From Terriglobia bacterium (GTDB lineage: Bacteria; Acidobacteriota; Terriglobia; Bryobacterales; UBA6623): DNA of 64,000 nt. Numbering within the stretch: position 1 is the stretch's first letter; every line of letters begins with the position of its first letter. The position numbers were made by a program, and so were the translations under genes. This document shows positions 9,355 through 17,608 of this stretch, in pieces. Location: assembly GCA_009838515.1 (NCBI GenBank), contig VXRL01000086.1, positions 1-64,000 of the forward strand. The letters are read 5' to 3'. Under the pieces are notes generated by a model. The model had not been told where the DNA came from, did no database searches, and saw nothing but the letters and a program-made list of their open reading frames with translations.

Positions 9355-9671
9355 CAAGATCTGAACGTTTGCGCCCTGACGATTCAGCTTCGCGGCTCTC
9401 CGCTGCTTGCGGTTCTTCTGATCGCCTCCGAGCCCGCGCTCGTCCTGCAATCCGACCATCAGCATGGTCATCCTGCTGCGTGGCCCAGGGCTGGACGCTG
9501 CACCCGGCCTCCGCGGCAAGATCGGCGACTTGATTCCTCGGCAACTCGAGGTTCCCTGTAAACACAACGGTTTCTCCGAACGGTGGGCCGTTTCGGGCAG
9601 CCTCGGCGGAACTCCAACCCGCGATCAGCCCCTAACACCTTGGCGACCGATCCTTCTTCCGCCTCGCGCAC
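9355..9671 (-). pseudogene. Decayed BRCT-domain gene fragment
   Basis: On the minus strand one frame reads VVFTGNLELPRNQVADLAAE then AGCSVQPWATQQ, and the next frame continues TMLMVGLQDERGLGGDQKNR and RKQRRAAKLNRQGANVQILS. Together this is the BRCT domain seen at the C-terminus of DEDDh exonuclease-like proteins, including the TTLLVVG strand and the KHRKAE-type helix. The reading frame shifts by one base near 9472, and another shift separates the upstream segment (9600-9671). No intact exonuclease domain precedes it. It marks a gene being lost at the island edge. Confidence 0.7.
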
Positions 9672-9712
9672 CTTGACACCGGCCAGCAGACCTCCTCCAA
9701 CAGCCGCCTATT

Positions 9713-9735
9713 GGGACAGAATCGGGGACAGAATC
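9713..9735. repeat. Tandem GGGACAGAATC repeat at island edge
   Basis: GGGACAGAATC occurs at 9713-9723 and 9725-9735, a 12-bp period. It is followed by about 50 bases of AT-rich DNA, unlike the surrounding high-GC sequence. Similar GGGGACAGAAT words flank REP-associated (Y1) transposases in other bacteria as I recall, but no such gene is visible here. Confidence 0.4.
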
Positions 9736-9783
9736 TTATGTAAATCGAATAACCTCAATTAAATCAGACAGTTAAGAAAAGGA

Positions 9784-9945
9784 ATGGTGGACAATATGGT
9801 GATCGAACCCGTGGGGGATGTTCCTAATGAGTTCGATGGAGGAGAGTTTCGTGGCAGTGTTTTTTCTGACGGTTCACTGCTCGGCGAAATCGCGATTCCG
9901 CGCACGGGGCGGCGCGATATTGAGTGGAGAGAGATCGAATTGTGA
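9784..9945 (+). CDS. Small acidic protein (53 aa), hypothetical
   Basis: A short frame starting with ATG directly after a purine-rich AAAAGGA and an AT-rich leader. It reads MVDNMVIEPVGDVPNEFDGG and ends in RRDIEWREIEL. The composition is acidic and protein-like, with no internal stops and a start in the only AT-rich promoter-like DNA of the neighbourhood. A second ATG lies at 9796. No family is recognised. It could be a real small gene or the tail of something lost. Confidence 0.4.
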   Translation: MVDNMVIEPVGDVPNEFDGGEFRGSVFSDGSLLGEIAIPRTGRRDIEWREIEL

Positions 9946-10083
9946 CTAGAGGTCGCCGCGATCTCTTGCGGCCGACCGACCTACGGCACCACGTAGTTCG
10001 CTGAGCATCATTACTCACTGAGACCCCATTACATCCCGAAAACACCTTGATCGATGGACATCCTGGCTGCCAAGCGCCCAAGG

Positions 10084-11034
10084 CTAGTCGGCGGAGCCTC
10101 CCGCTGACAACGCGACCACGCCCTCGTCTGCGTGGTATGAACTGCGCACCAGCGCTCCGGATTCGACATGCCGGAATCCAAGCTGGCGGCCATGCTCGCG
10201 AATCCGCTCAAACTCCTCCGGCCTGTAGTACTTCTGAATCGCCAAGTGATCGGGCGAGGGCCGCAGATACTGGCCGACCGTCAAGATCTCCACGCCGTGC
10301 TCGCGCAGGTCACCTAGGGTGTCGTAGATCTCGTCATCTGTCTCGCCGAGTCCCAGCATGATGCCCGACTTGGTCGGAATCGCCGGTCGCACCGAGCTGG
10401 CGTGCCGCAACATCATCAGGGAGCGGCCATAGTCCGAGCCCACCCGTACCGCGCGGTACAGGCGCGGCACGGTCTCAATGTTGTGGTTAAGGATATTCGG
10501 CCGGGCGTCCAAGACAACGTCCATGGCAGACCGCGAGCCTTGGAAATCCGGCACCAGCACCTCCACGGTGCAGTCCGGCAGGCGCGCCCGGATCGCCCGG
10601 ATCGTCATGGCGAACAGCTCCGCGCCGCCGTCCGACCTGTCGTCGCGGTTGACACTCGTGACCACGGCGTGACGCAGCCCCATCTGCGCGATGGCATCCG
10701 CCACTCGCCTCGGCTCGTCGTAGTCCACTGTCTCGGGAGGTCCCTTCTGCACGGCGCAGAAGCCGCAACGTCGCGTGCATACATTGCCCAGGATCATGAA
10801 CGTCGCACTGAGGCGATTCCAGCAATCCCCGACATTGGGACAAGCCGCGCTTTCGCAGACGGTGTGCAGGCGCAGGTCGCGCACCAAGTCCTTCAGTCGT
10901 TGGTAGTTTTGGCCAGTCGCCGCGGGGGCGACGAGCCAACGGGGGCGCTTGCCGGCCGGGTTCTCAAGCGGCTTGGCATGAGCCGGAACGATCGGCTTGG
11001 AACGCAGACCCGCAACCGGAATAAAGCCGCTCAT
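10084..11034 (-). CDS. lipA: Lipoyl synthase
   Basis: Radical SAM enzyme that inserts two sulfur atoms into octanoyl groups on E2/GcvH proteins, making lipoyl cofactor in the cytoplasm. About 316 aa from the ATG at 11034; an upstream GTG at 11061 is possible. Both iron-sulfur sites are intact: the auxiliary cluster cysteines in CESAACPNVGDC (C60, C65, C71) and the radical SAM triad CTRRCGFC (C86, C90, C93). The core strand MILGNVCTRRCGFCAV and the motifs GETDDEI and TVGQYLRPS are those of LipA. No lipB is adjacent. It is transcribed in the same direction as the aquaporin gene upstream, about 100 bases away. Confidence 0.97.
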   Translation of the reverse strand: MSGFIPVAGLRSKPIVPAHAKPLENPAGKRPRWLVAPAATGQNYQRLKDLVRDLRLHTVCESAACPNVGDCWNRLSATFMILGNVCTRRCGFCAVQKGPPETVDYDEPRRVADAIAQMGLRHAVVTSVNRDDRSDGGAELFAMTIRAIRARLPDCTVEVLVPDFQGSRSAMDVVLDARPNILNHNIETVPRLYRAVRVGSDYGRSLMMLRHASSVRPAIPTKSGIMLGLGETDDEIYDTLGDLREHGVEILTVGQYLRPSPDHLAIQKYYRPEEFERIREHGRQLGFRHVESGALVRSSYHADEGVVALSAGGSAD

Positions 11035-11136
11035 TGGTTCGCCGATCAGCAAGCCTGGCACCCGTCGCGAGTGCCGGCCGACCTCGACCTCATGCTAGCA
11101 ACGGGTAGCCCGAACCTGCCCGGGCAGGACCACTGG

Positions 11137-11784
11137 CTATTCCTCGCTGGCGAAGAACTTATGCACCAGCGCCGCCAGCACTCCGCCCAGCGGGCATGCC
11201 ACGAAGTAGATCCACAGGGAGGAAATGGCAGTCGGGGCATCGCTGAACAATGCCGGCCCCAGCGAGCGTGCCGGGTTCAGCGAAGCTCCCGTCACTGGGC
11301 CGCCCACCAAGATGCAAGCCGTTAGCATGACGCCGATCGCGATGGGCGCGAAATCGCCGGCCTTGCCGCTGACCGCCGCGTGGTAGATCGCGTTGACGAG
11401 CAAGAACGTCAGGAACAGCTCCAGCACAAACGCCTGGCCGATGCCGACGCCCGCAGCCGGAACCGTCGCACCCATGGCGCCCGCAGAATCACCCAAGACG
11501 TAGAACAGCGTCGCAGCCCCGACAATGCCGCCAATTAGCTGCACGAGGATGTATCCGATCGCGTCGCCGAGCTTGATCTGGCCACCCGCGAGCAAGCCGA
11601 TGGTGACCGCCGGGTTAATGTGCGTTCCCGAATAGCTGCCGTAGGCGAACACAAACGCCGTCACCACCAAGCCGAAGGCGAGGGCGGCCGCCACGAGACT
11701 GCCGCTGATCTGGGCAGCGCCGGCGCCGACGAAGATCAGCGTGAACGTTCCGATGAACTCGGAAACGAGTGCTTTGCTTTGCAT
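11137..11784 (-). CDS. aqpZ: Aquaporin (MIP family), AqpZ-like
   Basis: A 215-aa inner-membrane channel with six predicted helices and both pore motifs: N57-P-A59 in THINPAVT and N170-P-A-R173 in SLNPARSLGP. The conserved Arg after the second NPA and the lack of an aquaglyceroporin Asp there favour a water channel. The ATG at 11784 is fixed by a perfect AGGAGGT ribosome site (11794-11800, minus strand) nine bases upstream; a longer frame to 11832 is not needed. It is divergent from the patatin gene, so the 138 bases between carry both promoters. Confidence 0.93.
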   Translation of the reverse strand: MQSKALVSEFIGTFTLIFVGAGAAQISGSLVAAALAFGLVVTAFVFAYGSYSGTHINPAVTIGLLAGGQIKLGDAIGYILVQLIGGIVGAATLFYVLGDSAGAMGATVPAAGVGIGQAFVLELFLTFLLVNAIYHAAVSGKAGDFAPIAIGVMLTACILVGGPVTGASLNPARSLGPALFSDAPTAISSLWIYFVACPLGGVLAALVHKFFASEE

Positions 11785-11793
11785 GAATCGAGT

Positions 11794-11800
11794 ACCTCCT
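11794..11800 (-). promoter_or_regulatory. Strong ribosome binding site of the aquaporin gene
   Basis: AGGAGGT on the minus strand, nine bases before the ATG at 11784. It decides the start codon of the aquaporin gene. Confidence 0.85.
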
Positions 11801-11922
11801 GTACCTTCCGCTTCCGGCGGGCGTAGCGGCACCGCAGCATTGTATCAGCGGCGCTTCGCAGAGGTTCGGAAGCCTTCCTTATACTTGGCTCAGATAGCAG
11901 CGATTCGTCACGGAGCCCGAAA

Positions 11923-13605
11923 ATGAGAACTGTGCAACAGCAACGCAGCGACGTTGAGCAGTATCTCGACTCGGGGTTCTTGGACCTTGACGGGCTGCTG
12001 GACGCACTGGAACTCGTCGTCGAGCCTTCGTCCAGCCTGTTCGGCAAGCCTGGCTTGCGGCTGCGCAAGTGTCACGCCGACAGGCGCAAGGTTGCGATCG
12101 CGATTAGCGGCGGCGGTGCAGCCGGGGCCTACAACGCGGGCTTGCTGGAAGTGCTGCTCGCCCGCATGCGGCAACGTGGGATCGAGCCGGACCTGCTGGT
12201 TGGCACGTCCTCGGGCGCACTCAACGGCTACGGCGTATTCCTAGAGTCGCTGGGCATGGGCAATCCCCAGTTCGACAGCGAGCCCTCGGTGCATCAGCCT
12301 TACGAGAGCTACATCGCTTCGGTTTGGTCATACATGGCCCGCGACGGCAAGGCATCGCGCTGGGTCGTTGGCCGCCGCTCGTGGATCGTCAGGCTCGTGT
12401 CGCGGGGCGCGCGAAGGCATTGGAGCATAGCCGGGCTGATCTTGGCGGCCGTCGGCGCCTTGCTACTGTTCCAGCCAAATCTGCTCTTGCCGCTCGCAAC
12501 GCTAATAGCTGAGCCGGGCCCTGAAGGTCTCGCGGGAGCCCTGCCGTTCTTGTTCGGCTACGCCGTCATCGCCACGATCGTGCTGAGCCTCGTCCTATGG
12601 CTGGTCCTGCGCAGGTTCGGCCAGAGCCTGTTCCTCGACCTGCCGCTGCTGGGATTCCTTGCCAACACCGGGCCCAACGGCGATCTGCGGCGCCGTCCCA
12701 GCGGCCCCAAGGGCCAAGCCGTGGATCAGGCCAAGGTTCTCAGCCGGAATATTGTCCGCCGCTGGTATGACCGCGGCCTGCATGCACCGGAGTTCATCAT
12801 CACCGGCACTGACATTTCGGCCGGACGCGAGTGCCTGTTCACCTTGGTGCGCCCAGAGACCTACAGCTTGCTGCGGCGGGCAGAGTGGATGGCGGTGCAA
12901 TTCGATTCCGACTCCGGCGCGGCAAGCGACTATCGCGGGCAGACCGAGGCACTGTTTACCCGCCCGGAACGCCTACTGCAGGCGCTGGTGGCGTCATCAG
13001 CCGTGCCGGGGGCGTTCCCGACCCAACGGATTGGCATCTACGAGGGCGGCTCAAGCTCGGTGGCCCACCACCACTTCGTCGATGGCGGGGTAATGAACAA
13101 CAGCCCCGTCCACATCGCCATCGACGCGGGCGCGACGCACGTGATCTCGCTCGAGATCCTGCCACACTATTCCAGCGACGAGCTGCGTCCCGACCAGCGC
13201 GGCCGCGGGCACTACCTGTTGTTGGAGGCGGCGCTGGCTACGTTGACGACGGTGCTTGAGCGAGCTATCAAGCAGGACGTGCGCCGGACCGCCTCGTGGA
13301 ACCGTTTCCTAGTCAGCCGTCCCAAGAGTCTCGACAACGGCCGGACCGAGAGCACGGAGATCCAGCGGAGCAGGCGCATCGTGCCCTTGTACCGAATCGC
13401 GCCTACCGAACCGCTGGTCGGCACCGTTGAATTCGACGGGCGGTTCGAGGCGGGCCAGCGAACGGTAACGCTGCGTGATCTGCTGCAGCGCGGAGTGCTC
13501 GATATGCAGGGTCGTAACGTATGGACAGCGACCCTGCGGCACGAACCGGGATGGCGCGACCCAGACTCCGAGGTTGCGGAATCGCTCTACCAAGCCAGCG
13601 CCTAG
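11923..13605 (+). CDS. Patatin-like phospholipase with membrane insertion
   Basis: A 560-aa patatin-like serine lipase. The oxyanion loop is SGGGAAGAYNAG (residues 62-73), the nucleophile elbow is G94-T-S96-S-G98, and the catalytic Asp is D387 in FVDGGVMNNSP. Between elbow and Asp is a long insertion with two strongly hydrophobic segments (about 169-187 and 205-229), so the protein is probably anchored in the inner membrane. The N-terminal 50 residues before the lipase core are not recognised. No signal peptide is seen. The gene is alone and divergent from the aquaporin. The start ATG at 11923 has a CGGAG eight bases upstream. Confidence 0.9.
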   Translation: MRTVQQQRSDVEQYLDSGFLDLDGLLDALELVVEPSSSLFGKPGLRLRKCHADRRKVAIAISGGGAAGAYNAGLLEVLLARMRQRGIEPDLLVGTSSGALNGYGVFLESLGMGNPQFDSEPSVHQPYESYIASVWSYMARDGKASRWVVGRRSWIVRLVSRGARRHWSIAGLILAAVGALLLFQPNLLLPLATLIAEPGPEGLAGALPFLFGYAVIATIVLSLVLWLVLRRFGQSLFLDLPLLGFLANTGPNGDLRRRPSGPKGQAVDQAKVLSRNIVRRWYDRGLHAPEFIITGTDISAGRECLFTLVRPETYSLLRRAEWMAVQFDSDSGAASDYRGQTEALFTRPERLLQALVASSAVPGAFPTQRIGIYEGGSSSVAHHHFVDGGVMNNSPVHIAIDAGATHVISLEILPHYSSDELRPDQRGRGHYLLLEAALATLTTVLERAIKQDVRRTASWNRFLVSRPKSLDNGRTESTEIQRSRRIVPLYRIAPTEPLVGTVEFDGRFEAGQRTVTLRDLLQRGVLDMQGRNVWTATLRHEPGWRDPDSEVAESLYQASA

Positions 13606-13670
13606 AGCGACTGGTATAGGCGACACCTGTAGCGGCTGCCCATACCCGCTGGGGCTAGTCGGGGCAGCAT

Positions 13671-13861
13671 GAGGGGCTGCCGGTGCACAGCCTGAGGACG
13701 CTGTTGGCGGATCTGGCGACGCGGACGCTGAACGAAGTGGCCCTGATCGAGGTGCCGGACCATGCGTTCCGCTACACACCGGACCGATGCTAGTCCGGCA
13801 GAAGGCGTTCGACTTACGGGCGGTCGACCCGACCCGGCACGTTCTGTTGCCAGTAAGCTGA
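13671..13861 (+). pseudogene. Transposase C-terminal scrap (DDE, IS1634-like)
   Basis: Translation gives GLPVHSLRTLLADLATRTLN with EVALIEVPDHAFRYTPD, then a shift of frame to PMLVRQKAFDLRAVDPTRHV and a stop at 13859. The pattern LPVHSxRTLLADLAT...P(T)PLQxxAFxLL is the end of an IS1634/IS4-type transposase. The rest of the gene and the terminal repeats are missing. Family is given from memory of the motif. Confidence 0.5.
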
Positions 13862-13991
13862 CAGGTTGAGCCGCCGCGATTACGGCTATCTGCTTTGAAT
13901 GCTGTGAGATAGTCTGTTCTCGGCAACATGGAGTTATTCCGTCTAGTCTGAGCGTTACATAGAGATACTCTGCGGTCCAGAGGGGGTTTCC

Positions 13992-14807
13992 ATGGAAGAC
14001 AGACAGAAGAACAAGTTCAAGCCGCCGAGCCGAATGCTCATGTGGATTGACGCAGCATTGAAACACGAGAAACTCAAGTACGAGAAAGTTCCGGTGACGA
14101 GAGACTTGATTCCGGAGTACGAGATGGCTCGAGGATGGGGATTCGTGGTTGCTGGCTATTCGCTCTTGGAACAGTCTTTCAAGGCCCTGCTTCACCTGCG
14201 CGGGAAGGAGGTTCCCCTCAAGCACTCGCTGACTGATCTGTTTGAGCAGTTTGACAACGATGACAGTGCTCTTCTTCGCGAATACTATTCGGACTTCAGG
14301 GCAACAGCGCCGGGCATGGGCGGATTTCCATTCGAGACACTCGAAGACTTCATCCGGAACCTTGACGGCGATCCGAACAAGAGCGGAACTGACCACATCG
14401 GATCGTTCGACTGGCGCTACTCTCCCATTGAGGAGGCGAAGAGCGAGACCATGCCCACCGTGAGCATCGACTATTTGCATGAGCTGATCTACGGATGCAA
14501 GCTGATGTTTCAAGCTGCCTACACGGGCAACCCGGACCATATCCAGACGAACAGTTTGCGGCTGTTTCAGAAGCGCAAGCGCAAGGTAGAGCAGTACCTG
14601 AATTGGCACGCGATGAGAACAAATTCCGAGCGATCGACTGAACTCGGTGACCGAGTGGAAATCCTGTGGGGTCCGGACTATCGCGGCTGGTATGACTGGT
14701 GGATCGTTACGGACGAGGGCGCGACGCTGAATTTCTCCAAGTTGCCGGAAGATCCATCGGTGCGGGTAGTGGACAAGCGGAAGGAATTCGGTGAGTTCAA
14801 CGCTTGA
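13992..14807 (+). CDS. Hypothetical protein, possibly HEPN/AbiV-like N-terminal half
   Basis: A 271-aa soluble protein. Residues 50-85 (GFVVAGYSLLEQSFKALLHL then RGKEVPLKHSLTDLF) resemble the helix pair of HEPN or AbiV-type proteins, where a KALL helix is followed by a conserved His before Leu-rich helix. The exact Rx4-6H motif is not met (R70 to H78 is too far), so it may be an inactive relative or unrelated. The C-terminal 60 residues are rich in Trp and Tyr and unrecognised. It follows a transposase remnant and precedes a toxin gene, which suits an accessory gene. Confidence 0.5.
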   Translation: MEDRQKNKFKPPSRMLMWIDAALKHEKLKYEKVPVTRDLIPEYEMARGWGFVVAGYSLLEQSFKALLHLRGKEVPLKHSLTDLFEQFDNDDSALLREYYSDFRATAPGMGGFPFETLEDFIRNLDGDPNKSGTDHIGSFDWRYSPIEEAKSETMPTVSIDYLHELIYGCKLMFQAAYTGNPDHIQTNSLRLFQKRKRKVEQYLNWHAMRTNSERSTELGDRVEILWGPDYRGWYDWWIVTDEGATLNFSKLPEDPSVRVVDKRKEFGEFNA

Positions 14808-14918
14808 GAGGTTTTCGATATTGTCTGAAGTTGACGTTAATTCTCAGTACCATGCTGGCGGTGGTAACGGTCTTATTCCTCGCAGTGTCTCCGGACCGGG
14901 CGTTGGGAGGCGGGAGAA

Positions 14919-15179
14919 GTGGTGGCTGATCCACGCGTCGTCTTCTCCGCTCGGGCACGCCGTGCCCTTCGACGGATGGACGCACCAACACGAACGCGAA
15001 TCGTTACTGGCATCGAACAGTACGCCGGAACGCGCTTAGGCGACGTCAAGCGAGTGCAGATACGATCAGAGCTTCGTCTTCGGATCGGCACCTGGCGGGT
15101 CTTCTTCAGGTGGGCAGACGATGGCACGATGGAGATTGACGCCATCGTGCAACGGCGCGAAGCGTATAGACGACCGTGA
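14919..15179 (+). CDS. RelE/ParE-superfamily toxin
   Basis: An 86-aa protein with the RelE/ParE fold pattern: N-terminal helical pair (ARRALRRMDAPTRTRIVTGI), then DVKRVQIRSELRLRIGTWRV with FFRWADDGTMEIDAIVQRRE and a final AYR. This superfamily acts on translating ribosomes (RelE) or on gyrase (ParE). The start is GTG at 14919 or 14922, after GGGAGAA. Unusually, the candidate antitoxin lies on the opposite strand and converges on it rather than sharing an operon. No antitoxin precedes it. Confidence 0.8.
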   Translation: MVADPRVVFSARARRALRRMDAPTRTRIVTGIEQYAGTRLGDVKRVQIRSELRLRIGTWRVFFRWADDGTMEIDAIVQRREAYRRP

Positions 15180-15223
15180 CTGCCGCGGCGCGTCCGGCGG
15201 GGATCTATGCGCCGCCAAGGGGC

Positions 15224-15421
15224 TCAAGAATCGATCCCGAACTCGCGCTTGATCTCGGCCAGTGTGAAATTACGACCAGCCCTGTGGTCCTCACGTCCCT
15301 CTTCGATTGCGCGGATTTCCTCTTCAGTCAACTCTTCCTCGGTCCGGCTAGCGCGCCGATGGGCAGGCGGAACCTCGCGCGGGCGAGTCCGTGCCGACGG
15401 TCTCCCTTCAGGCTTCGGCAT
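15224..15421 (-). CDS. Antitoxin-like protein, convergent with the toxin
   Basis: A 65-aa charged protein: basic, Pro/Arg-rich N-terminus and a helical C-terminus ELTEEEIRAIEEGREDHRAG with RNFTLAEIKREFGIDS. The pattern EExAIxEGxxDxxAG...LxEIKxEFG is that of the neutralising region of Phd/YefM-type antitoxins. A GAGGAG lies upstream of the ATG at 15421. It ends 44 bases from the toxin stop, in convergent orientation. The DNA-binding N-terminal domain of a normal Phd is missing, so it may be a short antitoxin or a fragment. Confidence 0.6.
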   Translation of the reverse strand: MPKPEGRPSARTRPREVPPAHRRASRTEEELTEEEIRAIEEGREDHRAGRNFTLAEIKREFGIDS

Positions 15422-15729
15422 CTTGCGCTCTCCTCAGCTATCCCTACTTCACGATGATAACAGCCTGCCCCGTTCGTCGCTCTCCGCGTCGAACATCGGC
15501 AGGCTGCGGCAGATACTTCTACCGAAGCCTGTAGCGGCAACATCTCGGGCCGCATATGTCTACGGATCGCTGTGAGCGGTCGACTTGCTGGAGCAAACAG
15601 AACACCGCCAACTCTGACTGAGTCACTTTCTCGCGTGGTAGTCTGGCTGTGCCGAGTTGCCGACAGACACGCTTCCTTCGGTGTTACTACCACCGGGGCA
15701 CGTCTCTCGGGACTTGTTTGGGTATCGCT
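15422..15729. other. Intergenic region upstream of lipoprotein gene
   Basis: About 300 bases with no supported gene. It should contain the promoter of the leftward antitoxin gene and that of the rightward lipoprotein gene. I see no clear operator. Confidence 0.4.
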
Positions 15730-17601
15730 ATGACCAACTCAAGACGCCTCGCCGCGGCCATCCTCGTGATGTTGTCGGCCGGCTGTAGCCAGCTTCCCGT
15801 CGTGGAGGTGGACTCGCCGATGGAGGCACCTCGCTGGGCCCTGCTGGAACGCGAGTTGCTGGACGCCAATTCGAAAGCGGTCGAAGAGTTTGCGGACCGC
15901 TATCTAGACGATCGGGGATACCTCTTGCATACGCCCCGCTGGGGCACGCTGGACGGTCCCGATGATGCGATCGAGACCTTCTACAACTGGACCCTGCTAC
16001 ATACCTTGGGCGGCTCCGACTCGGTCTTGGATCTCTACAAGAAGGGTCTTGAAGGGCATCTTCAGCAATACGGCGAATTGCGCACCGAACTGACCACGCT
16101 GGCCAGCAACGGCGCATATCACCGCGAGTTCATCACGCAGTCGGACTGGTTTCACACCGGAGAGGGGATGCGTGCATTCCTGCTCATGGGGCACTCGGCC
16201 CCGGATGACGACCTGTTGGTGGAAAGGATGGAGCGCTTCGCCCAGATGTACACAGGCGAAGATCCCTCGGTGGCCAACTACGATTCAGAGCACAAGATTA
16301 TCCGCAGCCTCTGGAACGGCAGCCTCGGCCCGATGCTACGAAGGGCCACCGTCTATGACTGGGTCGGCGATCCGGTGCCTGGCAAGTTCCACTTGCTGCA
16401 CAATCCGGCGCGGAATACGCAACTGCTGGACCTCGAGCAGTGGTACCCGCGCATGCTCGCCCACTGCGACGAGTACCTTGACTCGGTCGGCGACACCTTC
16501 CTGAATCTCGCAGCGACCCTCCTCAGCACCAATGCCTACGCGCTCACGGGGAAGGAAAAATACAAGGACTGGACTCTGGAGTACTTGGACGCCTGGAAGG
16601 AGCGCGCGGCCGCGACCGGCGGCATGATTCCTTCCAATATTGGACTCGACGGCACGCTCGGGGGAGCTCACAACGGCCAGTGGTGGAAAGGCACCTACGG
16701 CTGGAACTTCACCATCTTCGACGGCGAGCTGCAAGAGATCGCGCACCGCAACTACTTCACCGCCTCGTCGTTTCAAGGCTTCGCAAACGGCCTGCTTCTG
16801 ACCGGAGACCAAAGCTATATCGACGTGCTGCGGACGCAAATGCACCGCGTGCTGGAGGCCGCCAAGACCGAGGACGGCGAGCGGCTCCTGCCCACCATGT
16901 ACGGCGATCCCCGCGGCTATGCCTTCGATGGCGAACCGGAGTTCTACCGCTACCAGCCGGTGACCTACTCCGACCGGCTGGCAGAGATCTATCTGTGGTC
17001 GATGCAGCCGGACGACCTCCAGCGCATACCGCAGCAGCAGGAACCATGGATCGCATTCTTGCAAGGCAACGATCCCGGCTATCCCGAACGCGCCATGGAG
17101 GGCGATCTCGAGCACATCCGCGAACGCCTAGCGCTACAGCGCAACGACGAGACGACCGCCGAAACGAGACTCGCCGACTACCTGCTCGGCATCGTGCCGG
17201 CAACGACCGACACGCTGTCCGAACTGACCACCGGCGGGTATTTCGCCAACGGCCGGATCTGGGTTCTGCACAGCCGACTGCGCTACTTCGATCCCGAGAG
17301 GCGCCGAGCGGGATTGCCGCAGGACGTGGCCGCCCTAGTACATTCTCTGGAGGAGGACTCGGTAAGCGTAACGCTCGTCAATCTCAGTGATAGCGAGGCC
17401 CGCGAAGTCGTCGTGCAGGCGGGCGGGTATGCCGAGCACCAGTTCACCGCGCTGGAGCGAGAATCGGGTGCGGTTGATCTTGACACGAACGCCGTCAGCG
17501 TGCGGCTCGCACCTAGCAGCGGCGAGCGGCTGACGCTCCGCATGACGCGCTACGCCAACCAGCCCGACCTAGGGTTTCCCTGGTCTTGGTCGCGGCGCTG
17601 A
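15730..17601 (+). CDS. Lipoprotein of unknown function, likely carbohydrate-active fold
   Basis: A 623-aa secreted protein. The start at the ATG 15730 gives a lipoprotein signal MTNSRRLAAAILVMLSAGC, with the lipobox LSAGC and Cys19. After it comes a long helical part with repeated aromatic and Trp-containing helices (HTPRWGTLDGPDDAIETFYN; SFQGFANGLLLTGDQSYIDV), which suggests an (alpha/alpha)6 toroid as in polysaccharide lyases and hydrolases. The C-terminal 110 residues look like beta strands. I cannot name a family. Its convergent neighbour 17609-18298 is an anchored membrane protein. Confidence 0.8.
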   Translation: MTNSRRLAAAILVMLSAGCSQLPVVEVDSPMEAPRWALLERELLDANSKAVEEFADRYLDDRGYLLHTPRWGTLDGPDDAIETFYNWTLLHTLGGSDSVLDLYKKGLEGHLQQYGELRTELTTLASNGAYHREFITQSDWFHTGEGMRAFLLMGHSAPDDDLLVERMERFAQMYTGEDPSVANYDSEHKIIRSLWNGSLGPMLRRATVYDWVGDPVPGKFHLLHNPARNTQLLDLEQWYPRMLAHCDEYLDSVGDTFLNLAATLLSTNAYALTGKEKYKDWTLEYLDAWKERAAATGGMIPSNIGLDGTLGGAHNGQWWKGTYGWNFTIFDGELQEIAHRNYFTASSFQGFANGLLLTGDQSYIDVLRTQMHRVLEAAKTEDGERLLPTMYGDPRGYAFDGEPEFYRYQPVTYSDRLAEIYLWSMQPDDLQRIPQQQEPWIAFLQGNDPGYPERAMEGDLEHIRERLALQRNDETTAETRLADYLLGIVPATTDTLSELTTGGYFANGRIWVLHSRLRYFDPERRRAGLPQDVAALVHSLEEDSVSVTLVNLSDSEAREVVVQAGGYAEHQFTALERESGAVDLDTNAVSVRLAPSSGERLTLRMTRYANQPDLGFPWSWSRR

Positions 17602-17608
17602 GCGGCAG

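Noticed and set aside
6-9735. CRISPR array
   Set aside because: The only repeats are two-copy and lack unique spacers of constant length.
2221-9800. Search for a repeat of the tRNA-Leu 3' end at the far end of the island
   Set aside because: Only a chance 9-base match (around 7474) was seen, so an integration site cannot be claimed.
10402-11325. Rightward 307-codon frame
   Set aside because: It overlaps lipA and the aquaporin gene on the other strand and has no protein family signature.
14919-14922. Alternative toxin start further upstream
   Set aside because: The RelE/ParE core begins right after the GTG pair, so no extension is required.
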